A stretch of 64,000 nucleotides of DNA from Diprion similis (lineage: Eukaryota; Arthropoda; Insecta; Hymenoptera; Diprionidae): assembly GCF_021155765.1 (NCBI RefSeq), contig NC_060105.1:310001-374000 (forward strand). The letters are read 5' to 3'. The notes beneath the pieces are model-generated. The model worked only from the letters and a program-made list of their open reading frames with translations. It did no database searches and was not told the origin of the DNA. How positions within the stretch are numbered: the stretch's first letter is position 1; each line of letters opens with the position of its first letter. Shown in pieces: positions 1-12,000 of this stretch. Both the position numbers and the translations under genes were made by a program.

Positions 1-3000
1 CTGGGAGTAGTTTGGTTGTATCTGCCTTCCTTCTGCTACTCCTTCCACGTACCACTACAGGTGTGTATTTTCTCTTATACAAATGTAGTACAACTGCTTG
101 ATAAAATAGTGTTTACATTACAAATTAATGGGCATGTCAGCAGTATTTCGTGTTTACCGTGACTCACTTACATATTACAAGTATACGCGTCATCATTTCT
201 GTAAAACGGCCAGTCCTATACTCAGTTGGGCATACCAATTATTACTACACTGAATTGAATGTACTTTCCATGATCATTTGGCACTTAGTGCGTAACACAC
301 AAGTTGATATGTACGTACGGAAACAACTATTGTTTTCGTTATTTTTCACATTAGATTATTCATACATTAAATTTAACAAATAATTGCATGTATATCAAAA
401 AAAGATTCTATATATCCAAATCTATCGTGAATTTTTGCTCTTATCGAATGGAATTTGTATCACAATCTTTTACAGTGCCATGAATTATTACTTTACAAGC
501 TTTAAAAATACAATCGTATGATTTTTATTATTTTATTAATGGGAGTATGGTGTGTTCCCGGTGGCGGTGGATTTGGGATATCTTGGATGGTCGTCATACA
601 TTATAATCAGCTCGTGAGGTAATCGATGTTGTACCACTACGCCGGCCTGACTACATTCCTTCACTGCCGCCGCCACTGGGACCATTCACTACTGCCAAGA
701 CACCAAGTATGTCTCATTTATTGAGAATTTTATATATACTATTAGCTAGTATGACAGTGACATTACAATATAATTATGTAATCGAGTACCTGGGCAAGTC
801 TCTTGAATTTCAAAATGTGGACCCTATTGTATAGTTATTAGGAGTTTTTATAGGCTTTCAAATCTTTCTTAATTCTAGTTGGTACGAACACTGATGAAAA
901 CTCATTGCAGTTACTTCCATCGCTATTGTACCACAGTTGATTTTAGAGGCGTTGACCTGGAAGTCAAGAGTGGATGGTTTATCATACAAAAAATTAATCA
1001 AAGCTATGCCTGCTCATTACTATTACACTGCAGTTATCTGGAACAATTACTTCGCCGAAGTTGAACTAAGTATCCTGTCTAATGGAGATCCCTACAGCTG
1101 TCCACGATCCAGATACTGATCATTTGTAAATTAGAAGTAATGAAACTGAGGAGATTTGCTCTTTTTTCAGTTTATACACATGCTTGTAGAATGTCATTAA
1201 TTTGTAATCTATGCCAAATGACTTTTATATTATACACACTACTAAGATGATTTTGTGCTCAGAGTGCGATCAATCCTTCGCAAGCTTCCCAGATGGTCCA
1301 CAAAATGGAACCTTCAGTGCTCCAACTTTGATCAACCCTGAAGGTGAATCTAGACAATGTGTTTATACATTTCTGGCTGGACCTGAGCAACGAGTTGAAA
1401 TTGTGTTTACTTCTTTTGGCCTTCGTGGTATGCCTCCTGAGTGAGTATTGATGAAACTTCATCTTACAATTAGATTTAAATTCAGATCCAGCATCGCCTT
1501 CTTAATATTCAATCATAAAACAGCAATTGGTAGACCCAATATGGTCTACAGTTACATAATTATTATTATACAATTGTTTCCCAATTATTTCTTGATGTAT
1601 TTCAGTGGCGCAGCAGTTGGCGAGTTACCCGGGTGAGTTTTGCTTATTTTGTGGGTGTGTATTTCAATGTCATGAGATACATTGCGTTAATATGACAGTT
1701 ATGTAATAATTTTGATCTTCAATGATGGTAACATTGTAATTCTGTGCATTTTCAATTTTATAGTTGCGTTCATGAGTACATGGATATTTACACAGAAGTA
1801 CAGTCTGGAAATCATAGCAAGCTGATAGAATCACCATTTGGCGGAAGATACTGTGGCCCTATCCCTCCACGAAAGCGTGTTTCTTTGTATCATGGCATTG
1901 CACTCAGTTTCTATACTGACAAAAACGTTACTCTGCCTAATCTATTTACTGGCTACTACACTTTTATCAATGAGTGTAAGATGCATTCAATTTTTTCACC
2001 TACATTTTATGAATTTATTCTTAGACGAAAGCACCTTATTCGGTGATATAGATAATGATATCAGTAGTAGTATCACTTATACTTGTCTATAAACTCGGCT
2101 GTATACTTGGCTGGAAATACTAGGAAGTAATACGTAACTCCCAGAGATAATATGAATTATAGAGCCTCCGTGTCCTATCTCAGAATACTAGATGAACATG
2201 ACTAGCCTCATGCAATAAATGTTTCAATGAACATTTGATGCAACAGTGGCAGTAGAAAATGAAGGAAATGATCAATTATTGTTTACAATTAAATCGATTT
2301 TGCTGTAATTTATACAACTTACGTCTTAATAATTCTCAGTCACCAAGTTATTAGTTGCGTTACCTGTGTGGAACTGACTTATACTCTTTCATTAATGTGG
2401 TTTTACTATGGAAAAAATAATATTTTGGCCAGGTATATATGTAGGTACACTTATATATCATGAAAAGAACTTTAAAATATTTTTATTATGGGTAACCTTT
2501 GGGACTCATAAATTTTTTATAATGAAAGTGATGAAAACTTAATTTTATTGGATGCTAGTATCTCATTGCAGATATGCGATGTGATGTCAATAGTACGAAG
2601 ATACTCGACGAATTTTGTTTCCCTTATATCTCCATTTTCCATCATGTCATAACACTGAATGTATAATACTTGTTCATAAAGCAGGGGCCATATAACACTA
2701 ATTTTCTCTATCACTAAATCAACTTATTTAAGTTTATTGCTGAAAGTCTACAGTAATACTATTTGAAATATGCTTTCATTGCACATCATATTTTCAGCTG
2801 AATATGAAGTGGGAACTCCAGCGCCAAGTACGCCATGCACATTTACAGTAGACGCAGCTATTAAATTTACAGGAAATATCTTGTCACCAACTTATCCGGG
2901 TGCCTATCCCAAAGATCTAGTCTGCAGCTATCAATTTATCGGAAAACCCAGTCAACGGGTTCGCCTAGAATTCCGTGACTTTGATTTATTCTTTGGTGGG

Positions 3001-5630
3001 CCTCAGTGAGTAATACAGCTCTGTGTGTGAAATTAACGGCTCACCATTCATCGTATTTTTTAACCGTTTGCTAATCAAATTACTTGACATTCTTGTAGTT
3101 GTCCGTTCGATTACGTAAAAGTATATGATGGCGTTGACAACACCTCGGCAGTTATCGGTACATACTGTGGGCAACAACGAAACTTGGTGCTTTACTCCTC
3201 CGAATCTAGTCTGTTCGTGTTATTTGTTACACTGCAGCGAACAGCCAACACGCAGAATCGCGGGTTCAAGGGTATTTTTGAATTTTCCGAAAGCTTTGTT
3301 AAATTAGGTAAATGAAAAATAATACCATGTATTAGTTATGGATGAGCTTGTGTTGGGAGATATGTCTTAGTCATTTTTCCTTGCTGTAAATTTGTAGATT
3401 TCATTAAGGATGACGGCGAACACATTCGTGGTTCAGAGTGCGATCAGAAGATATTAAGTAAGAAGGAATCCTTTGGCTTTGTGTTTAGCCCGAATTATCC
3501 TTTTCCATATATACCCAAAATAGTTTGCCGATATTTTATCTATGGAATGCAAGATTCACAACATCTAGAACGTGTGCGACTAGAGTTTCACAAGTTTGAT
3601 ATACCCAAAGGGCAAGCAAAAGGAGAGTACGTACCATAGTCTGTCTATACTCAGATTCCCAATATTGAAGCTGATAATATCATTGATTATCGATACTTTA
3701 CAGCTCGGTCTGTACCGATGGATATTTGAAAGTATATCTAAAAGGGCAGGAGGCAACAGATTCATACGATAAATTTGACCACGAATTGTGCGGTGCAGAA
3801 CACAAGCCAAGCAATGTCGTCAGTGATGGGCCACGGCTTGTTATGGTCTTCAGCAGCGGAGAGCTTCAGGGCAACGGATTCAAAGCTCAGTAAGTTTATG
3901 CCTCAATTGCTAATACTGGATCGATTCATTGGATTAAATAATTGAATGGCCTGATTGTATTATCTTGTTACAAAACACTGATATCTCATAAAATTTGAAT
4001 ATATCTAATTTTATTTATACTACTACGTTCAACTTTGAAGCTTTTGGTTTTGCTCTTTCTGTAGATATCGATTTGAAACAGAGTATCGGATACCTGGAAC
4101 GGCAGCACCCGATGGAACCTGTTTATTTACGTATCGCAGTTCATCCCGTAAAAGAGGAGAATTCAATTCCCCACGTTACCCTAGCAATTATCCCAGCGAT
4201 ACCAACTGCACTTATTTATTTTTAGCCACACCAAACGAACAGGTTACATTAGTATTTGATCATTTCAAGGTCAGAGCTGACAATGCTAATTCATCGGTGG
4301 GATTTTATGGGTGAGTCTTGGATCTTCAATTTATTCTGTATCTTTTACCTTATGTCTGTAACAGAATTAAACGTTTGATATATATGATGAGTCTGGGTAA
4401 TGAAGAACTGAAATTGATGCCGTCCACGTTGAGCTGTAATCACCTTTTTCCAATAGAATTGAAATTTGCCAAGAAGATTGGTTAGAGATATACAATATGT
4501 ATCGAGACAACACAGAGAAGTTAATTGGTCGCTACTGCGGTATGACAGCTCCGGGACCTGTGGAGTCAAATCTTGGGGCTCTTGGACTGAAAGTTATCTT
4601 GCATTCTGATTCTGAGCTTGTGTACAGTGGATTCAAGGCTCGCTACACGTTTGATGTTGCAAAATCTATTTTTGGTGGTAAATTACATACGTCATAACTA
4701 AATTTCACCAATGCACTAATTTTAAATTAGTAGTCATTTATTATTTATCATCATTACAGTATTTGACAATACTTATTATTTTGAGATTAATATGTTGCAG
4801 ATTGTGGTTCAAATATCAGCAGTTTGGATTACGGGATGATCACTAGTCCTAATTTTCCAAACAAGTATGATGGGCCAGCACGCAACTTGGCCAGTAAAAC
4901 TTGTAATTGGTTTATAAACGTTAGACCAAATTATCGAGTACTTCTTAATTTCGAATTATTTTCTGTTGAAGGCGTCCAGTCAGGTGTGTAAGCAATGTTT
5001 GCATAACTTTCTCCTCAACATTCTCAATGGATTTTCTTTTTTTATAAACTGATACGAAACTATGCTTGTGGAATCAATATCTAACTGATAAACAAAGACA
5101 GAGTTATAATCTTTGTTTCAACAAATATGTTTTCTTCACAGTACGAGGTTGCCCTGCAGCAGTACTGCGCATGTGGCACATGGTGTCGGCTCCACCTCTT
5201 GAACTCTGTGGCGTTAAAAGCGCTGATGAGAAGTGGAGTTATGTTTCTGAAGATAATAATATGCGCCTAAGGTTTGAATCTCTTTCAAAGTACCAAAGTT
5301 TCTTTTTACTTGAATTGATAGTTACACCCCCATACGATTCAGTTTTATATCTGCGGACAAAGCGGTGGGTCAACAGGGCTTCCGAGCGGTGTGGACGGAA
5401 GTGGCTATGGACGGTGATTGCTCTGGACAATTTCTTTGTATCGTGAGCAAATATTGTATTACCAAGGGTCTTCACTGTAATGGGATTAACAATTGTGGGC
5501 CAGATGACTCGTCTGATGAAGAAAACTGTAAGTCTTGATGAAATGCGTTATATTTAAACTTTATATCGATGTTCATTATTTGCTTCCTCTCTCAGATTCA
5601 CATGTAAATATATACGTATACGTGTGTGTG

Positions 5631-5662
<32 letters not shown>

Positions 5663-8600
5663 AACAAGTATAGATTGATTCTTATAAAATCTGACACTTT
5701 TACTCATAACGGTGGCCACTGGTTTTGTGACACTACGATATGTTGGTATTATGCCTCGAAAAAAGACTTGTTTAGATATGGGAGAACATGAAATCGATAC
5801 ATCTAACTCTATAATTACTGTCATTAATAATTTAAAATTATTGTTTTTAGAACCGTTCAGTATTTTCTTTATTCAAGCAAACGTGAAAAATATAAGCCTC
5901 TAAAATAGAATTATTAGAAAAAAAAATTATATTTCCAATAAAAATATCTTGGATTTATAATAGAATGTAGTAAATTACTAAAAAATGCTAATAACCACGA
6001 AGTATTAATTTTCAATTAATTTTTCGTATGTTGATATCACGAGAATGGATGAACGGATTTTGATGATTTTGATCTCAACGGACGGAGTTTTTCTTAACTT
6101 ATGTCTAGTAAGGCTTCAGATTTAATCAGCCTAGTACTTTCAAAATTATTCCAATAACAATAAATTTTCTATGGAATTTTCTTCCTGAACTCGATGTGCA
6201 GCCTAGCGAAAAAAATTCTAAAAAGATTTCTTTATCAACTTAGGTTCGTATAGTCTACAATTACAAAAACACTGGTCATCATGAGGTACAGAAGTGTCAC
6301 AAGTTTTAGAAGAACCAGCCACATGCATTATACATATGGTTCCATAGATTTATGCCCTCAGTACTATTTATTGTCCTTAGGTGTGTTTACTTTGGATCGT
6401 TTGGCACATGAGTTTTTTTGAATTTCGAGGCATATTAAGTCTGATCTCTGTATAGTTTCTCAGTTGCAATTCTATAGAATAACATCTAATAATTACTATT
6501 GTAATATTTCATTGACTACTTATTTCATCTTACTGTGTAAACGAGTGTTTCATAGCATGCCTATACGTATATCTACACCTGATAACTATACCTGCATAGA
6601 CTATCCATCAAGTGCACTGAGTTGTTTCAAATGCTAATAAGACCAATAAAAAAAAGTTTAACACTCGCAGTCAATGTACTGTTTTCTATTGTTTTGGCGA
6701 CTGATATTATCACTTGTCATTATCGAACGAACTAAGCTTCGTTTCAATAATCTGCAGGCCAAATCATAAAACTACAACGCCACAAGTTGGTGGGTAAAGA
6801 TATAGACTTAAAATTTTTTAGGTAAGTAGTACGTACGTACAAGTGAGAGTGGTGGGATTGGTTGGGTGAATGGTGTGTGGTGTCGCAGGTGCAGCATCAG
6901 CTCCCTTGGAGCCAGCATTGGCTGGAGGCACTGCCATGCTTCTTCTCTCTCTGTGCTTTGTGTTCGTGGCCACCTGAGCCTCACACGTGGCTTCCAACGG
7001 GCCGGCATGTTATGATCTCCCTTATCACGTGAGTCCACGCACCGTTTTCCATGTCAATTGCATTGTTGAGTGACATTCCATTAAAATCTGCCTAAGAAGT
7101 TTAATGTGATTTAGATATTCAATGTCAGTAGTACCTGCATACGTTACGATCTAAGACATATTGCAGCTGTAATTAAGTCTGCAGTTTATATTGAGCTGCT
7201 CAACCCCAGTTGTCAGATTTTACATGTGAAATATCTCCATATATAACGGTTTCTATAATCATTCGGGGATAATGATGCATTATAACTTATCTAGTGACAA
7301 AAAAGTTTTATCAACGAAAGGGAATTGATTGCATACATTTGCATTATTATGCTGCAGTATACTTCATCACAATTTGACGAGTCGTCAAATGAAAAATGAA
7401 ATGAAAATGAGCCTCTGTCGGGATGGTTGAAACTGTACCACTGCCGGCTTTACTTGTAAAAAAACCTCCTGACCAATTAGCTCAATTTTAACCATCCGAG
7501 ACAATTAGTTCATTTTCATTAGGACTTGTCAAATCACTCCTAATAAAAAAATTGGGTGCATCACAATAATTAGAACTAACAAGCAGCAGTAAAAGAAATT
7601 AAGTTACTTACAATTATTGTAACTAATTCAAATTCTTTAATTGCTGCTAAATTGACAGGTCTTATTGAAGATAAGCCAACTTTTCAGTATGGTCGGAATT
7701 GAGCTAACTCAGTAGGATGGTTGAAATTACGTCAACTTGGCAGGTAATGATTCAGTTGCGAGCATCACAACGATTTGACCAATTTTTCCTATGATATATC
7801 GAATTGAATGTTACAATAATTGTAAGTACCTAAATTTCTTTTATGGTTGCTACATCGACAGATAGTCATAAAAATATGCTAATTGGCGTGAGATTTGCTC
7901 ATAGAATTGTAATTAGTGTTGACTAAATGTAATACAGCTCAGTGATGCAAATGTGTGTAATCAGTTCAGAAGGTAAGAGTTAAACATATGAATGATATCT
8001 GAGTACTCGAAAATGACACATAAATTAAATATAGCACGATGTTTATAATTGCTTAGTTATGCAATACATTAACATTACCAACGATATTGCGTCAACTGAT
8101 ATCACAATAAATTGATACATTACCTGCCTATGGTAATATCCTTTCCATAATCCTGAAGGACTGCATGGTTTATATTGGAATGCAATTCAACTTGCTTTCG
8201 GAAAAATTGTCAACTGCATGTATTACTCTTTTCTCATGCGCCAAGTACGTCTTGTTCTTATAATCTTAATCTCGTGTCTCCTCTCACACTACTGTAGTAG
8301 CTACTTTATTGTATATGATAACATTATATGATAATGAATACTCTTTAGCAAATTATGATGCAATCAAAAATCTTCATTACTTTGACACAGAGTGCGACGT
8401 CCAGGTAGTCTGTGAAGTTTTATGTAGCCAATCACGTCTGCAAATTTTCAGCCAGAATTAATTCCTATTATAGACCCTTGTTGACACCGATCTAATAAGC
8501 AGTGTTTGTTTTTTGGCCTAAGCCTATTAAAATTGGGGTAGTCAGTTTAGGAAGTACTTCTCTGGATGAAGATCAGTACTTGCAGAGTAGTTTCTCCATA

Positions 8601-9025
8601 GAAGTACATCTGACTCTAGTACTTTTTTCAAGCATTCTGATATGCATTTAATATCGACGTTGATTTTATTTTTAGGTACGGTAGTAATACCTCCTGACAG
8701 TTATGCTGTACCAGCCGGATGTGCTGCCGGTGCCATTCTGATAGCAACTTTATTTTGTCTACTATGTCACCGAAAGTTGAAGAAACGTCCTCAAGAGGTT
8801 CATATCGACGACTTGCAGCAACGAGTCGAAGATCAACGTCACTGTCACCGTCATGATAGACTTCTTCATCACCACCATCATCACCATCATCGTCATCATC
8901 AGAGCCATAGTCATAGTCACAGCCATAATTTTAATCAGCACCACTTTCAGCAAACGAGTCCTCCTAGTGGGAGTGAAGCGGAGCACGTTTGTGGCGATGA
9001 GGCAAGCAGCCCAGACAGTGTGTGA
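1..9025 (+). CDS. SOL-1-like multi-CUB/LDLa membrane protein, 5' end outside window
   Basis: Exons by splice sites and phase: 3-60, 611-706, 1263-1440, 1606-1632, 1764-1975, 2798-3005, 3099-3307, 3398-3626, 3704-3889, 4065-4310, 4457-4677, 4801-4983, 5142-5289, 5343-5527, 8676-9025 (stop). All phases join and give 911 residues without the start codon. The first exon reads as the end of a signal peptide (a run of Leu after SSLVVSAF). Five CUB domains follow (about residues 52-190, 191-330, 334-467, 480-622, 625-760), each usually split over two exons, with motifs such as CPFDYVKVYDG and ICQEDWLEIYN. Then come one LDLa module (CITKGLHCNGINNCGPDDSSDEENC-type cysteines, exon 5343-5527), one membrane helix (AGCAAGAILIATLFCLLC) and a His-rich cytosolic tail. 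The architecture resembles insect proteins annotated as suppressor of lurcher 1, auxiliary subunits of glutamate receptors; Neto-type proteins have only two CUBs. The family is fairly sure, exact orthology is inferred. Confidence 0.85.
1606..1632 (+). other. 27-nt in-frame microexon of the SOL-1-like gene
   Basis: A 27-nt exon lies between a TTTCAG acceptor and a GTGAGT donor. Both flanking introns are phase 2, so inclusion adds nine codons (about GAAVGELPG) and skipping keeps the frame and still makes Asp at the junction. It falls inside the first CUB domain, just before the cysteine of CVHEYMDIY. This is the pattern of a regulated cassette microexon, but the sequence cannot show whether it is alternative or constitutive. 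Confidence 0.7.
5608..5662. repeat. 55-bp alternating purine-pyrimidine tract (TA/CG/CA)
   Basis: Every step from 5608 to 5662 alternates purine and pyrimidine. It passes from (TA) through (GT) and (CG) to a (CA) run of about 13 repeats. It sits in the 3.1-kb intron of the SOL-1-like gene, about 80 bp downstream of the donor at 5528. Such tracts are prone to Z-DNA and to length change. Confidence 0.9.
6889..6977 (+). other. Candidate alternative last exon giving a GPI-type C terminus
   Basis: A TGTCGCAG acceptor is followed by an exon in the same phase (phase 1) as the donor at 5528. Joined to the LDLa exon it reads C-AASAPLEPALAGG, then TAMLLLSLCFVFVAT and a TGA at 6975-6977. Small residues followed by a terminal hydrophobic run with no cytosolic tail is the form of a GPI-attachment signal. 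A GTGAGT donor at 7029 means it could also act as an internal exon that brings in an early stop. The tract before the acceptor is G/T-rich rather than pyrimidine-rich, so the site is weak and probably regulated, or false. Confidence 0.5.
7361..7900. repeat. Cluster of diverged inverted and direct repeats (MITE-like)
   Basis: Arms at about 7384-7434 and 7482-7535 are inverted copies: both contain ATGAAAATGA and GGATGGTT. A third piece with AGGATGGTTGAAA appears near 7711. The word CATCACAA recurs near 7366, 7559 and 7761, about 200 bp apart. Two similar stretches, around 7610-7680 and 7812-7870, share CAATnATTGTAA followed by TTGCTGCTA or TTGCTACAT. This is most simply a pile of short non-autonomous elements; no transposase is visible. 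Confidence 0.55.
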
Positions 9026-12000
9026 CCGTGGATGCTTGCAGCGTGGCTGAGGTCGTTGCACCTACCACGACCCCCCACGTTGCGCTCTGGACTCTTCTTG
9101 ATATGTAACTTGTTGTTGTTGTTGTTACTGTTGCCTGATGAAGGTAGCCTGATCAGCGCCATCAACAGAAATCATCGTGCTCATCAAATACTTCAGATAT
9201 TGACTAATAAGCAAACACACTAGCCATGCATCGAGTATAGTTATTACAAATCGTACTGTGCAGTATAATGTTATGCATATGAAATAAGGTAGATATATAC
9301 ATTCATACATCCATCTGATTTTTAGCTGATACAGATGAATGACTTCGATTTCACATTCTTACTCATTACAGAACTAAATATCTCTGTTGGATGTGTATGC
9401 ATGTCCGGAGTTTTTAAGTTGTTTTTGGCCATCACACGAGAAAGGAAAAGAAACATCCGTCTATTCTTTTGTTCATTGTGATTAATCTTTTATGATTTAT
9501 TCTTCGTTTATCATTGGGCTGTAATTACTATAGTGCCACACGTCCTGCAATTCTTTAAGTAGAGTCGAAGTAATACTAAATAGTTATAAGCATACGTGCT
9601 GGTTCAAATGTAAGGGTGTAGAAGCAAAAGATCTACAATAGTATAAATACCGTCACTTACTAATTTAATTGTAAGAATATCAGTTATAAATACGTCATAC
9701 TGGGACAAAACCACCAACATTTGTCTCTGTCCCGATGTAACAATTTTCTAATTTCGAGTAAAACGATATTCGAAAACAAAATAATCAGTCTGAGTCATGA
9801 ATGTACGAATATTTGGCTTGTTAATATATTTTTGTGTGTGTGTTTAATCAATAGAGATCATTACGTATTCACAATACAATAAGCCATTTTGTTACTTTTA
9901 CACACGAAATGCATTTCTTTGTATACTGTGAACTGTATACTATTCAAATACATTAAGATTGGATGTAAGACTCCAGCTTTTAACGTGTTTTCCAATCGAT
10001 TTGCTTATTCTATCGATAATAATAGTAGAAATTTTCGTTGGCAACGGACAATTACCATTCATATTATAAAATTGCTATTATATGAAATTCAAGTGATCCA
10101 ATCTACGAAACTTTCATAATTATAAGTTTCTATAACTCATCCAAGTATTAGAATATTTCTTTCTGAAAAGACTGTATTATTTATGTTATCTTTGAAGGAT
10201 TCTAGTTGTCTGCTTGTGATTACATGGAAACAGATTTATGCATAAAAAACGCCAATTGCCAATTCTTCAAAGTTTAAAGTTAGGATGTTTAGAATTTTAT
10301 AGTTAATACACCTAAATATATATTTCACGATAAATGCTGCCATTGGAGCTATACCAAAGAATATTCTAAACTATGATAAATAAATCACACAAGACACGTG
10401 TATATACACTGGACATAAAAATGAAGTATGTGTAAAGTAAACAAAGCGTTAGTCGAAATTCGGAGCAAAGCAATCTTATAACGTACAGGTTTAATATCGG
10501 AATTCTGATTTTGAACTCAACAAATTATGAGGGCTAGATTATGAGATCCATCCCACGAGAAACCAAAAATACAGTAATATAATTTCGTAAGTGCAATTCT
10601 GACGTTGAGTAGTGTATGAGAAATGAAAACAACAGCAGCTGTTCCCAAATCATTTTTATATACAATGCTTTTCTCGCCCAAAATATAATGTAAGCAAATG
10701 AGACGAGAAAGCACAGCAATTGAAAGATATAATTATTACACGTCACATGCAATAAATTATTTTAGAAATGATCTTGCACGATGCCAATCTACAATCTGTT
10801 CCAGTTAAATACACCTATACTTTGAAACACAGGAATTCGAATACAACATCTGTGTTAATACTGCCCAAACAATACCGCACAAATCAATTTAAATAACAAC
10901 TGACTACAACAATAGAGCAAAATATTTTCCTCGGACATTCATGAATTTAAAATCCAGCAAGATAACATAAGAGGATTATACTGAGCTTGTATTTAGTACA
11001 TTTACAATTAATGACAGTAAGTGTAGAACAGTACATTTTCCAAATTACCTGGTCATTCCGATTTTGATATGGCAATTAGCCACATATTATTTCTTTATTT
11101 TCGTCTTATTGCAATACGGTCGATTATTTATTTTGCGATATTAAAAGAGTTTTCATAGTTTGTAATTATGAAAGTGCAAATACGGTATTGATGTTAAGAA
11201 GATTTGAAAGAAAAAATTACACATAAAGAACAGCATATGATTGCTCAAAAACATGAACCAATCATCGAATTCAAACACTTTCTCATAGAGTTTGGTATAG
11301 TGTGATTTCTGCATTACACATTTACTGTTTTGGCAAGAAGAAAAATGAAAGGTTCACAAATATTTTTATATCATCGATCCCGAAATTATTATTGATCAAA
11401 ATATCGTTCAAAAACAACTGAAGCAAATATTGGCGTTGACTGCAATTCACGATAATACGTGAAAATTACTATTAAATATTCACTGTTCTGGGAAAGATTT
11501 TATGCAAAGGTGAACATTGAACAGACCTCAAGATAAAAGTTATACCAATGTAACCGGAACACGCACTTTGTTGAAGTAACTCTGTTTAAGCACTTTTTGA
11601 CCACAAGCGAAGGCTCGCTATATTCTAGGATTGATCCTTCTATATACTAACAAATGTAACGATTAGGCACCTGTAGTACATACTGCAATTGTCGTTACAT
11701 ATATCAATCCAATATAAGTAACATAATGAAACTGTTGCCTATCAATCGAATGTTCACATTTAATTTGCAACAGTACACAACCCATTGAGGCAAGGTAAAC
11801 AATTTTGATGGAATTACTTTCAAAGAACTATGTTATTTCCAGTGCATTTTTTATCAAATGATGCATTTGAATTTCACTCCTATTAACTACTTTTTTCAAG
11901 TGCAAGTCGGCAGAAACAAAATAAGTGAATTTCACTTCAAGAAACTTCTTGAGCCAGAACAGTTCTTCAGAGGTATTCTGGTTCAACCTTCATTTATGAT

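Larger units (their letters stand above)
5528..8675 (+). other. Large intron of the SOL-1-like gene; repeat-rich
   Basis: This is the only long intron of the gene after its second exon. It holds the purine-pyrimidine tract, the candidate GPI-type exon at 6889-6977 and a cluster of diverged inverted and direct repeats at about 7360-7900. I see no other exon in phase with the gene. Confidence 0.6.

Noticed and set aside
6808..7038. 76-codon minus-strand open frame
   Set aside because: Antisense to the candidate GPI-type exon, whose plus-strand reading joins in phase and ends in a hydrophobic tail.
8762..9061. 99-codon minus-strand open frame
   Set aside because: Shadow of the His-rich last exon (CAT repeats read as ATG/GTG repeats).
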